The translations under genes and the position numbers were made by a program. 64,000 bases of DNA, from assembly GCA_037176885.1 (NCBI GenBank), contig JAWWNJ010000047.1, positions 620,001 to 684,000 of the forward strand, read 5' to 3'. Each line of letters opens with the position of its first letter. Position 1 is the first letter of the stretch. Below are positions 1 to 12,657 of the stretch, in pieces. The stretch is from Favolaschia claudopus (lineage: Eukaryota; Basidiomycota; Agaricomycetes; Agaricales; Mycenaceae). The notes beneath the pieces are model-generated. The model did no database searches. It saw only the letters and a program-made list of their open reading frames with translations, and had not been told where the DNA came from.

Positions 1-34
1 GGTTTGGGCCACCGCATCTATTCCGCGTTAACAA

Positions 35-1245
35 TTAAATGGCATCAAACATTGAGTTCAACTGCGATGAAACACACAGTTCATGGCTGTTACCGGCGCA
101 AAGCATATTGCAGTCCGTAGTCGGAGTTTGCGCCGCACCAGAGGCAATGCTGGTTCCGCAGTCTGCTCTAAGTTGAGCCCAAATGAAGGGATTGAGCTGT
201 CGATCGATCACGTACAGCACTCATCGGCGTATTCAGAGCCTGCAATAATCACTCGATCAGACTCGACGTTGAAAACATGGGTTGAAACTTGAGGGAGCGA
301 AGTTACGCACCAGAGAAAGGATAACCAGCATCAAAGCAAGCTGAGGTGCAGCCCTCAAGCGAGAAGGGGGCCGCAACTGCGAGTCCGTTGGGAAGCGAAC
401 GAACGCCGTTCACATTATCGCTAATGAGATGAGATGATTAAATGAGAGCCAAGCTTCAACTAGCAGCGAGAAAATTGCCTGTAGCACCCGAGAGACGTCC
501 AGTTTCCGATTTTAGCGGGAATGGTGGGCGGCGGAGGCGGGGCCTTCCCGCTAGTAAAAACGTTGAGGCGGTTGCCGGCGCCGCAAGTTTCAGCGGCGTT
601 CCCGGTACAAGCAATGTTGCAGTCGGAAAGCGGGGCGGTCGCGGCATTATTTTCTAAAAAGTTGTCGCAGTCTATGAGAGTTGCCGACGTCAGTTCCTCA
701 TTCAGAATAAGGATAGCTTTGGGGAAGCCACGTACAGCATTCTTGCTAAAGAAGGGAAGTAGTGGAGTTAAGAATAGGCACGGTGGCGCCACAGTGCTAA
801 TAGAGCTCACTCCATACTCGACTCCAGCCAAGATGAAGTCGGAATTTTGGCAGAAGTTGATGCACGTCTGTGAATCGGTTTGGTATATTTCCATTTGTGT
901 CACCCAAGACCAACCTCGACGGTCATTCCAGTCGTATTGGTAAAAGCAGCACCAGTCAGACTACGGCCTCCAGGTTGGTTGTCGCTAGAGGAAGCGGCGT
1001 TTATTGACGAGAAGCTTTCATATATGCGAAACGTTTACGTGTAGCATCCTTTGGAAGTCCAGTTGCCGGGGAGGACAGTGGGGACGGATTGGCGACGATT
1101 GTAGGGGGAAAGAATGTGGCTGGTCGATGCAAAAGATGACTGAAGCGCGGGTCAGCGAATTCGGACGTGAATCCTGGAAGACGGGGCGAACATGAATGAC
1201 GGAGAGTGCTAACACTCCAGCGAGCACACGCGGCGACTGAGCCAT
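35..1245 (-). CDS. Secreted protein with two WSC domains
   Basis: The gene can be read as nine exons with matching phases: 1245-1192, 1139-1039, 984-915, 867-811, 745-736 (a 10-base micro-exon), 671-479, 420-311, 239-216 and 162-35, giving 248 residues. It starts with a signal peptide (MAQSPRVLAGVLALSVIH). Two WSC modules follow. The first runs from NWTSKGCYTDN through FCQNSDFILAGVEYG and ECYC to DCNIACTGNAAETCG. A Pro-rich linker (APPPPPTIP) leads to the second, from NWTSLGCYSDNVNGVRSL through ECYCG to DCNMLCAGNSHELC. WSC domains are Cys-rich carbohydrate-binding modules, so a cell-wall or extracellular glycan-binding role is expected. No transmembrane segment or enzyme domain follows; the protein ends right after module two, unlike Wsc1-type sensors. 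The second module has CVSS where CGG is usual. The intron after exon 6 appears to use a GC donor (GCAATT). A TATA box lies about 40 bases upstream. Confidence 0.85.
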
Positions 1246-1284
1246 CGTAGTTGGGTGAGAAGTGGGTGAAGCCTGACGTCTGCC

Positions 1285-1290
1285 TTTATA
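1285..1290 (-). promoter_or_regulatory. TATA box of the WSC gene
   Basis: TATAAA reads on the minus strand about 40 bases upstream of the WSC start codon, a usual distance for basidiomycete promoters. Confidence 0.5.
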
Positions 1291-1299
1291 CTAACGTTC

Positions 1300-3590
1300 G
1301 AGTGTGTCGCCGATGGCCGAGATGCCTCAGATTCGACTGTTCCTTTGAACTTCCGTAAGAAAAAAAAAATCCGGACTTGAATGAAAAGTCAGACAAGGGA
1401 CAAACAGTACCTTGTTGATTATGTCTGGGCCCCGATCAGCGGCGAAATCGTTAAAGCTCTCGACCAGGACGCTCGCGTGAGGGAGAAGAACGGCTTGAAC
1501 ATAGTGCCCCTTGTTTTTGAGGGCAATCATCTTCCCGGAACTATCGCTTTTGGTGATGACGGGACCTGCCAGACAAGAGGATGGTTCAATCCATGGTAAA
1601 ATACGGATACCGTACCCGAAGATTATATATCAACGGCCTGCACGAAGGAAGCCAGGGAGACCAGGAAGTAGTAAATGGAAACTCACTCACTCAGGAAAAC
1701 AGTTGGCTAAAATCAAGTGAAAATTCGGATGTTAGATTTATGTCCTCTCCCACAATAACATCCATCTCCGTCGGATGTGGCCATGTCGGCGAGGAACACG
1801 GAGAGTTGGCAGGACCACTTGAAGTGTTCATGAAGGTTGACGAAAAAACAGACGACTGACAGTTGATGACGCCAGGTTCGATGGCAGATCTTGATCGAAC
1901 TCGGGCCGAAGCAGTCGACCAGAAATCCGAACTTGAGCCGAAGTCTGCCGAAATCTTTCTTTTCTCCTTCCACAACCAAAGTAGACCTGCGGCGGCGGCT
2001 GAGGGGTGTCATTCACTCTTAATTTGGATGATAACAAGTCCCGTCCGCACACCAGGGTGCCACCGCCTGTGGCGCCGGTGCCCCCTCGAATTTTCTCGCT
2101 TGTAGACTCATCAAGGACAAGCACATAACGAAGAGACATTCAGAATTTTAGGAATGACAGATGACAAGGGGCATTTCGACAGGTAAATCAACAAGATCTA
2201 GTCTCCGGAGACATTCAGAGAACGGAACCAAAGTTGTCATCGTGTGATCCAGACACAGTCCAGCAGTAACCCCGGAACCGACACTCGCAGAAATTGGTAT
2301 GTCGAGGTACAAGATTGGTATCGTCGCCTTGTAGTGACTGGGCCTCGCCGAGATGCGATTCTTCGAAGCTCAAGGAAAATTTTCGCAAAAGACACGGCAA
2401 TTCTGTCCTTCCGCCCGAACTGCCACTACTTACCATCTCCTGTTGAACACTGAGCTTGAGATCATGATGTGGACTCGGAGCATCGCCGCAGAGTATCTCT
2501 TCTTGAGCTTGCGTCGCGACAGGCAAGAATTCTAGATTTTCATCTACTCATATCAAACAAGTCAAACTGTGACGTCCCACGGGGCTATGTAGTACTCGAG
2601 TATATCTGGATGGGCTCAAAACGAAGGGGTTCGAGAGCCAGAGAGGATAAATGTTGATTGTTACTAGGTAATGCGTCCCTCGGCAACTTCCAAGTTGCAC
2701 AATATCTTTGGCATTCTCGCGGAGATACACATCACCGTTCTCTCCTAAACGCAGTTCGAGAGGGAAAGCAGGTTCAATTTCATTAGATATTCGTTGATTT
2801 CATTCGATACACGAACATTACCCGAACAATGTAAGAAAACCGGCCTGCAAATCGCCCACTGCTCGCTCTTAACGTCCAAGTCCTTGCCGCGAAGGGTTTC
2901 CATTTGGAATTACGTCACCGCAAGATGTTCAAATTAATTAATGATTTGCAACTCTTTTTGAAGGGCCGTTGACGGAGATTCGGACCCGGGTGCACCGGAA
3001 TCCGGGCTGACTGGCACACAACCGGTTTCAACCACATTAGTACTGGAAGCAGCATGCATTGGATCGCCGTGCTGAAAGTCTCTCTGACTCAACAGCTACT
3101 TAGTCCGCGTAAGTGCCAGACTGCTGACTGAAGCCGTCGTTCAAATAAAGAGACTATATCCTAGAAAGCTCAAGCCCAGGGTCGAATCTCATCGTTCAAT
3201 GCGTCAGTTCTCTGTTGTGCAACAATATCGCTTTGCTGGTGAAGCCAAGGTGAAGCAAGCGAAATGATTTGGTCTGGTTAGATCAGAAGCAGACCAGCAT
3301 AAGTTCATCGAATTCAGGCATGTTCATGGCCGAAATCGAAGTTGGATTAGCCAAAAGGTTAACGGACAATTGCGAATCTTCGAACCGGGATGACCGGGAC
3401 GTTACCCGGGTGGCTTTAGGCAGGCAGCCACAGCAAAGCATCCAAGTTGAGGACGGGAAGCGGGCACACGAACCGGTGGCGCTTCCTTCCTTCCAAGGTT
3501 GTATGAGCCATATAGTTTAGAATCGATTTCACAACGAAACAAACGTCACAGCTTGACCCCTCGTACCGTCAACTATGATATCAGACATCC
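1300..3590. other. Gene-poor stretch, no supported gene
   Basis: Only short open frames occur on both strands, none with a recognisable domain. A possible pair of minus-strand exons (about 2526-2440 ending at a GTAAGT donor, then about 2340-2215) can be joined in phase, but no upstream exon or family supports it. No repeat structure was seen. Confidence 0.4.
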
Positions 3591-3596
3591 AAATAC

Positions 3597-5683
3597 CTAC
3601 AACGGCTGTCCCGCCATCCACCGCTTCACCATCTCAAGCGATTCTTTCGGCTTATCGAAGGGAACCTGAAAATAGCACCAGGTAAGAACGTGCCTCGCTG
3701 ACTGGAATCACAAAGGCTCAACGCACCATATGCCCTGCCCTATCCACAGTAGCGAAAGTAAACCCCTTCGCAGACCGCGTCTTCCCCGCTCTCTTCCCGT
3801 CCACAACCCAGTCCTTCAACGGCTGCGCACTGAACTCCTCATGCCCGCTCCACTCAAGCGCAAGCGTCCACGCTTCGTTCCCAAGCCAATTGCAGATCCA
3901 ATCGTACGACCCGACGTAGATGAGGACGCGGATGTCTCGCTCGAGAAGGGCCGCGACGTATTCGGTGGCGCCTTTCATGATGTCGAGCGTCCAGGCGAAG
4001 TCGAGTTCGACTTTCTCTGAGCAGGAGGTGTAGGTGATGCCAGGGGAGACACCGAGGGTTGATTGGACGTCTTCGCGGTTGAGGAATTTAGCGATTTCTC
4101 TGAGAGGTATATGAATATGAGGATGAGTGTGTAGTGGGGAGAGGGTGGAATCGTACATGATTTCGGGGTAGCACAGGGCACCGGCTTCGCATTTCTTGGA
4201 GATGTCGTAGTTGTTGAGACCTGGTTAGACATTTTCTCGAATGAGATCCTGATAAGGAAAGGTTCACTATCAGCGCACCCAAAGCAACGTAAGGGGTCAG
4301 TATTGATTCGAAGCAGAAAGCCGTTGCGGCCCCACAGTCGATGAGGTCGAATCTGTCCTGGCAAGACTCCTTGATCCATTTGGCGCAACGGGGAACCTGC
4401 AGGAAAAACCGACGCTTGAGCTTGAAAGCAAACAAAGCGGGATGTGAATACGCACCCGCGCCTTCATGTCGACGCAGTTTCTATTCGATCTCTGTGAGCG
4501 ATACATAGTGAAAGCATAGGGAGCAATGCGTACTGAATACTCTGAACAGGGGGAATTGACGCGGGGGAGCATTGCATCTCATACCTTGCCTAGGTTGAGT
4601 ACGCGTCGCGGTATACAAATGTAGAGATTCACCAGGCGGGAAACATGGCAGCTGTATCGGTCATCCCATTTCCTATACGATACCCTCATGAGCGCCATAG
4701 ACATTGCATAAAATGAAAGCGGACGCACCAATCATACGGAAGTAAGATTAATTGGCGGAACGCCGGCTTCGACGAGACGCGGGTTGTTGTCGTATACGGC
4801 GGCGGCGAAGACAGGAACGTATCTTCCCTGCAAGATTCGTGAATTGCCTAGATTGTGCGAATGACCTAATGCGTACCCCATACGACTCGCCCGACATATG
4901 AAATGCTCGTCCTTGGAACTTGCTGAAGTGCGAGAAGAAAATCGCAACAAAAGCAGCAATGTCTTGAGCGGCTTCCTCCGTGGTACTCTGGGAGTTCAGA
5001 CAACGGTGAATACCGAAGGAGAATGATGGAAGGAATTGTGCGCACCACATGCTCGCCATATTCCGCATACGAGAAGCCTACACCAATAGGTTGATCGACG
5101 AAAAATACGTTGGCCTTGGAATTCCATGAATCTTTCAGAGGTACAGTCCCATTGTCGGCGTTGACGACTCGACAAGGGCCCAGTTCCATCAGCAGACCGA
5201 TTTCAGAAGAACATCCGGGGCCTAAAGAGTGATTTCATCAGACTACAAGCCAGACATTCCAGGAATGAACGAAACACGGACCGCCGTTGGTCCAGAAGAT
5301 CACATCGTCCTCATCCGGCTCACTCCTGCTTTCGAAGAAGTAGAAAAACAAGTGGCGAGCCTGGATGTCGATGTATCCCGTGTACGCCCTGTCCGACCAC
5401 GATAAGCGACACTCTGCGTGGGACAGACAACACAGGACTCACCTTGCACTTTCCTCACAGAAATTGCTTTGTTTGATACGCACTCCATAGTTAGGGAACA
5501 AGGGTGCTTGAGGGTGGTGAAAGCCGTCTCCGAGACGACATCCAGCGTCCTCAGAGGCACGAACGAGCCGGCGGGGCCTTCTCCGCCCTCCGACGTCATG
5601 CTGAGCACCGTCTGTGACGCGTGGGTAGGGGTGAGTCCCACACCTAGCACGGCCAGGAAGGCCAATCCTCTAAGCAGATACAT
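3597..5683 (-). CDS. Serine carboxypeptidase, peptidase family S10
   Basis: A secreted or vacuolar exopeptidase that removes C-terminal residues at acidic pH. The ATG at 5683 opens a signal peptide (MYLLRGLAFLAVLGVGLTPT). Eight or so exons then carry the family landmarks in order: the oxyanion region GGPGCSSEIGLLMELGPC (split by an intron near 5290-5220), FVDQPIGVGFSY near 5110, the nucleophile motif HMSGESYG near 4890, YVPVFAAAVYDNN near 4780, the catalytic Asp in YVGSYDWICNWLGN near 3900 and the catalytic His in DRAGHMVR near 3725. It ends in WMAGQPL with a stop at 3597. In the Asp block the usual YAGD reads YVGS, but the downstream catalytic Asp is kept. All three catalytic residues and the Cys of GGPGCSS are present, so the enzyme looks intact. 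Intermediate splice sites were not all fixed. Confidence 0.9.
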
Positions 5684-5699
5684 GAGGGGTCTGAGCAAG

Positions 5700-6480
5700 G
5701 AGGGGAGATTAGCGTTATGCAGGAGGAATATATTCTCCTGCGGCGGTCTTATTTATCGTCCACTGCAGTGACCATGAAGATCGCATGCAGGCCGTCGGTC
5801 AAGACGGGCCGATGACGGTGGCGCTGAGATTCGCGCACGCGTGGGATCACGTTTCGTGACCGTCACCCGGCGGCGTCACCCTCACCTCCTTCATTTTGCG
5901 GTGCTCTCGTTCCGAGCTTTCTGGTAGTACCCCTCATTCACTCGGTGTTCTTCCTGCTGTTAGATCATGGAATTATATTGCGACTTGGCGGCTGTCAGGG
6001 TGACTACCCTGCGGTAGGCTTCATTCTTCGAGACCGACAGCATTTCCTTCAATCCGAGTCCAAAAGTCGGGAGAACAACCAGCTCCATGTATGTTGCTGA
6101 TGATTCTCATAGCAGTCATCTCGATAACCTTATTGTTCTTCTATCCAAGTCTTCATCTTTCGACATGAGTCCAAAATCGGTGATTCAGGCCCAGTTTCCA
6201 GGCGTCAGAAGTCCTCTTGGGCTGCTTCTCCCAGCTGAGTTATAACTGTGGCATTTTCTTGAGTCAACTGACCATGCGCGATAATCCGGGACCCGAACCT
6301 CTTCATGGACCGACAGCATTATACTGCTTAACGGATCCATTAATTAGGATACAGTTTCCTTCAGCATTTGGAAAGAGCGGCTGTTGCCCTTTGACAGCAT
6401 GTCATTATGCGTACCCTCTATGGGACGCATGAAATTCATCTACAGTCTCCTGGGACCTTTTTTCGTTTCGGGGAACACTG
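5700..6480. other. Intergenic region between divergent genes
   Basis: This is the shared upstream region of the carboxypeptidase (-) and the calpain (+). An ATAAATA-like box reads on the minus strand near 5750. No coding frame with domain support was found. Confidence 0.5.
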
Positions 6481-6486
6481 TATAAA
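6481..6486 (+). promoter_or_regulatory. TATA box of the calpain gene
   Basis: TATAAA lies 48 bases upstream of the ATG at 6534. Confidence 0.5.
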
Positions 6487-6533
6487 GCAACCGGAACCGC
6501 GAGCCTCGTGAACCCCCCATCGTCCCTGTCCCT

Positions 6534-9468
6534 ATGCCTGCCAGCTTTTTCAAGTTGTTCAGGCTCGAGGGGTCGGAGGTAGCCCTGCAGGCACCTACTA
6601 TTTCTCAGCCTGAGATCCGCCCCACCGTAGGCCTACTTTCGACCCCAGAATTAGACACTGTGCTTGCTGAATGCAAATCTCACGTTGCCCGAATTGCCAA
6701 GCAATGCAGGGCAAGAAATCTGCGTTATCGGTGAGCCCTTCTTACCTGATGATCCTGCTGTCTCCTCATGAATTTCTAGGGATGTCGATTTTGACGTCGA
6801 AAATGACCAGGACCGTTGCTTGAACGGATTGAATGTGTCGGACGTCTTCAATCCATCCGACGTGCAACGCGTCGCTGACCTTTTCGAGAATCCTCAGTTT
6901 TTTGTTGAGGGCGGAAGTCGGCACGAGATCATCCAGGGCCAGAAGTGCTCTAATTGCTGGTTTATCTCGGCTTTAGCGGCAACGTCGACTGTCGATGGTC
7001 TTGTAGAAAAATACTGCGTTGCGGTGGGCATCAAACTCCGTCTTTTCCTCCCACGTATTCATCGATCCTATCTAGCGCGATGAGCAAGTCGGAGTATACG
7101 GCTTCGTTTTCTGGCGCGACACTCGATGGGTCAGTGTCATAGTTGACGAGCAAGTCCATTTCTTCCTTGTCCATTAGATATCAAATCAAGCTGAATGCAT
7201 AAATCACCTGCAGCCTCTTATACACCTCCGTACCCAAATACGAAGAACTCTCAGTCGCAGAAAAAGCGCTCTTCCAAAACGATAAAGACAGGTACAACGC
7301 TTCTGCGCGAAAAGGGAATCAGACGCTTTACTTTGCCAAATCGGGTATAGTGGGCGAAACCTGGGCCCCATTGGTCGAGAAGGCGTATGCAAAGCTTCAT
7401 GGGGACTATGGCTCCTTGTGTAGCGGATATGTATGTGCATGAACGCGCGTTCATATGCGAAGCTTGGCTGATTGTTTGAATATATATATAGGCAAGCGAG
7501 GTGCGTTTCTGTTGCCCGCCGTCCGGGGGTTTGGCTTGTCGACTTCCCTCTCATATCTATTACGCTAGGCAGTCGAGGACTTGACGGGGTAGATAACCAT
7601 ATCATCTGCGGGCGATAGAGCAGCGCTAATACGTTCTGTCTTATCGACAGGGGCGTCTCAAGCTTCATTCAATGCAAAGTATGTATTTCAGGCTTCATTT
7701 CGCTTTGAACATGCCAGCTCATTCACGGCGTCGTATCTACACAGGACATCCTCGACAAAGAAAAATTCTGGACAGAAGAGCTTCTCTTCACAAATCGCGA
7801 TCGGGTCTTCTCGTGCTCATTCCAAGGCCTCAGTCCCACGCGAAACGGCAATTTTAATGCGACGGTCAACGGACTTTGGGGAAATCACGCGTACTCCATC
7901 CTGCGTGCCGTCGAAATCTCGGGGAAGCGATTCTTGGTGCTCCGAAATCCTTGCGGGCAGACTGATTGGAACGGGCCTTGGGCGGACGGTTCCAAAGAAT
8001 GGACTTCGCAATGGATGGATGCGCTTCCTCACTTGGGACATCTTTTTGGTGATCAGGGCAAATTTATCATGGAATGTATGTCGCTTGTTAGTCGAGGACA
8101 CATCTGCCTTGCTGATCCTCTCGGTGCGATTTCTTGCAGATAAAGATTTCCTCTCGTGCTTTGAGCAGGTCGACAGAACCAGGTAATTCGTTGATTCTTG
8201 ATCCTCGAGATTCACCATTCAGCTGGACAGGCTATTTGATCCCCTTTTCACAATGCGATACGAAGTAATACGTGTCCCTCTACGACCGTTTCCCACCTCT
8301 GGTTTTGGATTCGGCGATCTATGCTGTACGCTTCGTCAGAATCACAATCCATTAATACCGAAGAAAACATCGTTCATACAGTCACCTTCTCTATCTCGAA
8401 AACCGCATTTACCATCCTCGTTCTCTCGCAATTGGACGGGCGGTATTACAAGGGAATCTCTCCACCGTGTTACTGGAACTTCGACTTCGTCCTGTTCAAG
8501 AGGGGCGACAAAGAACCCGTGGATTCGTCTGCTCATTCACGATTTGTATCTCGCAGTGTAAGTCTGGAGTTCCCAGAATTGGCACAGGGAGATTATATTG
8601 TTCATGTAAGTTCTCTTCTTTCATGTTCATCTCGATCTGATATGATTCAACGTGTTGACTCTGTATTCTAGTGTCGCCTGGACAAAGTCCCGTTTTCAGA
8701 CAAGGTTCGTCCGATCCGTCATCTATTCTTCTATCAATGCAGGACTAAGAATGATGCACTGTCTAGACCAACACAGACCAGTGGAGCCAGAGCAAACTCG
8801 CCCGTGTGGTTAATGAGAAAACGATCAGCGAATCCATGGCATCGAGTTTGTCCTTCTACCTTTCTTTCTTCTTCGACACATTGATCGAATCCACTGTTAG
8901 ATGCAGTAGAGTGCGTGCCACCCGTTTTCGTGGCTGAACCGGAGCTGATACCATTTTCATCAGATATCAGGAGCAAAATCTTCCACTGCCGCTCGACATC
9001 CTTGCTGGACAGGATTTTGCTGATCTACAGCGCAAAGCTATAGAGCTCAAAGCAAAGAAACGCAGCAGTCCAGGGCAAGAGTCGCAGTCTAGCACCGACG
9101 AGGATGACTCAGATACAAAAGTCACGGACGAACCTAACACAACCACTACCATCACCACGATAACCACTGTCCGGTGTCCGTCGAGGGTCACGACCACGAC
9201 GAAGGAGGTGGTGTTGTTCGGTTCTCAACCCGCTCCAAGAGATGACACTGCTCCTGGTGAGAAATCATCGTCGGCCGACACTTCGCGCTCCGCGAGTCCT
9301 ACCCCTACAAACGCAGACCAGGAAACCGCCAACTTGCCCTTCCTCGGATTGAAGGTATACACGCCCAAGGACGTGTCCGTCTCTATCCAGGGGCAGTTGC
9401 GGCATGATATGAGAAAAAGTTTCCGAGGATTGACGGTGGCAGAGTGGAGGTCATTGTCGATTTCATGA
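6534..9468 (+). CDS. Calpain-type cysteine protease (family C2)
   Basis: A multi-exon gene starting ATG at 6534. After a short N-terminal stretch with RDVDFDVEND, the catalytic Cys lies in QGQKCSNCWFISAL near 6950. The next exons give VGVYGFVFWRDTRWVSVIVDD near 7090 and FAKSGIVGETWAPLVEKAYAK near 7340. The catalytic His lies in GNHAYSILRAVEI and the catalytic Asn in RNPCGQTDWNGPW near 7880-7985. A beta-rich calpain-III-like region follows (about 8330-8620), then a Thr/Ser-rich tail ending KSFRGLTVAEWRSL. Calpains are cytosolic regulatory proteases; fungal ones include PalB/Rim13 types. No EF-hand or zinc finger is seen, so Ca2+ dependence is open. The usual Gly before the Asp/Asn-Cys-Trp is Ser and the usual Trp of RNPWG is Cys, but Cys, His and Asn are all present. 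Exact splice sites were only partly fixed. Confidence 0.85.
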
Positions 9469-9479
9469 GTAGTAGATGT

Positions 9480-10300
9480 TCTTTGTATGCCGGAATAGAT
9501 ATGTTTATATTGCGACTAGGGTCATTTGCATGCATGGAGACCAGACACAGATAATAATACACAATCAATGAGTACGAAGCGTCCACACCGCACCGAGTCG
9601 GTCGGCAGATTGGCGAGTGGGGACACCGAAGCTTCAACTTCAAGCTGCCTCTGCTGCTTGACCCGGGCTAACAGCGGCCAAACTTGGGTCATATCGTATC
9701 GGCAAATTTTTCATTTTTCTGAGAATGACGCCTGTCTGACGCACTAGGTTCGTCGACGATCTATATCTTACCTGACATCTGCCCCTTGTTATTTCGGTGT
9801 CAGATGTCACAGAGAGTGAATTTTTGGATCTCGGACATCATAGAGTCCAGGTACCCGCAGTGTCGACGTTCCGGCACATCTGTACGTCCAATACAAGTAG
9901 TTCTCCTTGCATGATATGCGATGTCGGACTGTCCCATCTTTGTAAAAGGTCTCCAAAAAACATAGGTAATTCCGCACATCTTCTAAGTACTTATCAATGC
10001 CATGCAGTGCGACTCGGAGTTCTTTCAAGATTGAGGTCCCCTCTCCGTGGGTCGCGGCGAGGTCTGGGGGCAAGACTTGGAGGTTGCTAGATTGTTGTGA
10101 ATCCCAATTTAATCCGCAATCAATTTTTCCAAAGATTGAGACTGCCGAACATCCGGATTGTCCCACACGCCGTGTGGATGTCAAAGGTTGAAAATGAAAT
10201 ATAGGTGTATTATATGGGAGATGATCGTTCGACGAATCTCAAAGAATTACTTAGTACAACAAGAGCATTCAAGCTGATAAAAACGAAGCTTTTCAAAGCG
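9480..10300. other. Intergenic region between calpain and transporter 3' ends
   Basis: A minus-strand open stretch at 10184-9807 lacks an ATG and any recognised domain, and is not called a gene. Nothing else was seen. Confidence 0.4.
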
Positions 10301-10305
10301 AGTCC

Positions 10306-12657
10306 TTACTTCTCCATCGAGCCATCAATGTGACTTTCAGAGCCCTTCTCTTCACCAACAAGATCGTCAGTTACTCCGGCATGCGCTGCAGCAGAGTCAA
10401 CAATCTCGTCTGTGGCCCCGTCGAAGAGGGCTGCAGTTTCCTCCAGCGTGCGATTTTTGGTTTCAATGACAACTATAATAGAGTAGAATGTGAGAAAATA
10501 ATCAAAACAACAAAGGACCGACGTACAGAAGTAGAGAAAAACTCCCTCGAAACCGATCCAGATGCAGTAGACGATGTAGTATTTCCAGGTCAAGGCGTCT
10601 GCAGTCACAGTCAACAAGATCATCCTTGTTCGAACGCAGAGTCGGTAAAACGCACCGAACGCAATAGGATTAACATATTGGTTGAAAATCAAAGCGACCG
10701 AGATGGTGAAGTTGAAGATGTTGAACCCCTTCGCCCGGATATTGTACGGCAAAATCTCGAGTGTGTATGTAATAATGAGGGGCGTGAATGCCAAACTACA
10801 ACAATTTTCGTCAGCCATCGGAATTTGAATTCAGGACAAAACAAAACGCACTCGTAAGCAGCGTAGAACAAGAAGATAAACGCAAGCGCTGCATGTGCCG
10901 CCGGGAAATCACCCGTGATTCTGAACCGCGCGAAGCACGCTGTTTGCAAAGACAGGAAGAGCGCCATGAGACCGGCTGAGGTCAAGAACAGAACACGTCG
11001 GCCGAATCGCTCGACCATCGAAGATGCCAGGAGGGCCCATCCCAAGTTCCAGATGTTGAGAATTCCGTTGATCAATAGCTGATGCCAGAATTAGCAACAA
11101 TCTGAATGTACATATATATGAGCCTCATGAGTTACCTGAGTAGTGGGGTCCACGATTCCCATAGCAGACAGAACCTTGTTGAGGTAATAGGATACGAGAC
11201 CGTTTCCAGACCATTGCGAAAAGAAGGCGATTGCGATGATGATACGCACACGCTTGCGGTTTCCGGGGCTCGAAAAGAACGATTTCCATCCGATGTTACC
11301 AGCAACTTGAGATTAATCGAAGATGTTAGCAAAGGTGCACTGCTTCGTACACTGCTCTTTTCGTACCTGTCCTATCGAATTCGATGGCAGACTTGATCTC
11401 CTCGAACTCGTATCGCACCAAGGGATCGTCCCTATTATCAACGAATTAAACATCGAGAATGGCGGAGATGAGGTAGGCGTACTGGTTCCCGTCGGCATGA
11501 TAGTATGCGAGAGTCTTCAGTGCGCGCTCTTCCTTTCCTTTGCTCACCAAGTAACGCGGAGACTCGGGGACGAACCAGATGAGCAGGACCTGCAGAACCG
11601 AAGGCAATGCCTGTAAGGCTGAGGGTATCCGCCAAGACCAAGTGTTATTGATTTTGAAGGTACCGAATGTAGCCCATGCTGCGCTAATTGACAGAACGAT
11701 AGGCGATGAGTTATACAAGACGAAGCGAATTGAGGATGGGAATATATTACATGATTGAACCGGAATACCAGAGGGAGTTGTATGTCGAGGTCAGAGCGGC
11801 ACGGTATTTTGGATATGAAAGTTCAGTGACGAGCATTGGTGCGGCGTTGGCTGCAAAGGTCGATCAGACAGGGGACAGAGTTCACTAAAGGTATTTTTAC
11901 CAGCGAAGGTGAGACCGAAGCCGATGAGGAAGCTGAGAAGACATCAATGCTCTTGCCAAGTTTAGCAAAAAAGTCCAGATGACTTACCGAGCACCAATAA
12001 ACATCCCAACGGACTGAGCCGCTGTCTGAACGACCGTGGCGATACACATGATGAGGGCACCGATGAATACGGTCGGCTTACGACCGATGCCGTCCGAGAG
12101 ATATGGGGCGAAAGGATATCCCGCAAGAGCACCGATGTTCTAGCGGACGATATGGTGGGTGATTATGCTACTTCAGCGTGGGAAGTACATACCTGGATGG
12201 CACTGAGAAGACCGAGCCTTGATTTCGTGGGGAAGTTGAAATACGATTCCCACTAATAAAAGTTCTTTAGACCTACTCCCAATATTGACACAACAAGACA
12301 TACCTGAGGCAGACTTTGTAAGCCGTTTACCATCGAGCCGTCGAATCCATTCGTGCTGCTTGTTCTTGATGCGGATTCATCCGGAATAAATGAAACAAAA
12401 ACATCGAGTTGAGGACCAGACCCTTACATCAATCTGTACGCATGAATTAGCAGCAAGAACCTCCAGATCTGACTAAATCCTACTCACAAAAGTAAGATCC
12501 ACGCATTGAGTGCCATGAGGCTGCCAGATCTTGAGCCAAGCCCTCGAAAGAAAGAATAAAGATCATACCGACGGTTGTTGTACCACTTCCGCCTTGGATC
12601 CATAAGATGAGTGTATGCATTGGAATGATCTGCGGATACAGCAGCGCCGCCAGCCAT
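10306..12657 (-). CDS. MFS sugar transporter (lactose permease / hexose type)
   Basis: An intron-rich gene starting ATG at 12657 (MAGGAAVSADHS) and ending ESHIDGSMEK with a stop at 10306. The exons give the Sugar_tr landmarks in order: TSSTNGFDGSMVNGLQSLPQ, GALAGYPFAPYLSDGIGRKP, an R-rich loop, NAAPMLVTELSYPKYRA, VPESPRYLVSKGKEERAL, DPLVRYEFEEIKSAI, WNLGWALLASSMVERFGRR, FTPLIITYTLEILPYNIRAK and ETKNRTLEETAALFDG. These correspond to a 12-helix plasma-membrane sugar:H+ symporter; the substrate cannot be told from sequence. The TSSTNG/ELSYP pattern resembles the fungal lactose-permease branch. A TATA box lies about 55 bases upstream. The region 11238-13298 (promoter plus the first two thirds of the gene) is duplicated at 26143-28191; this copy is the complete one. 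Confidence 0.88.

Noticed and set aside
460..943. Plus-strand open frame opposite the WSC gene
   Set aside because: It is the antisense of well-supported WSC exons and has no domain or splice support.
10330..10857. 175-residue plus-strand open frame
   Set aside because: Antisense of the transporter's C-terminal exons; the minus strand carries clear MFS motifs.
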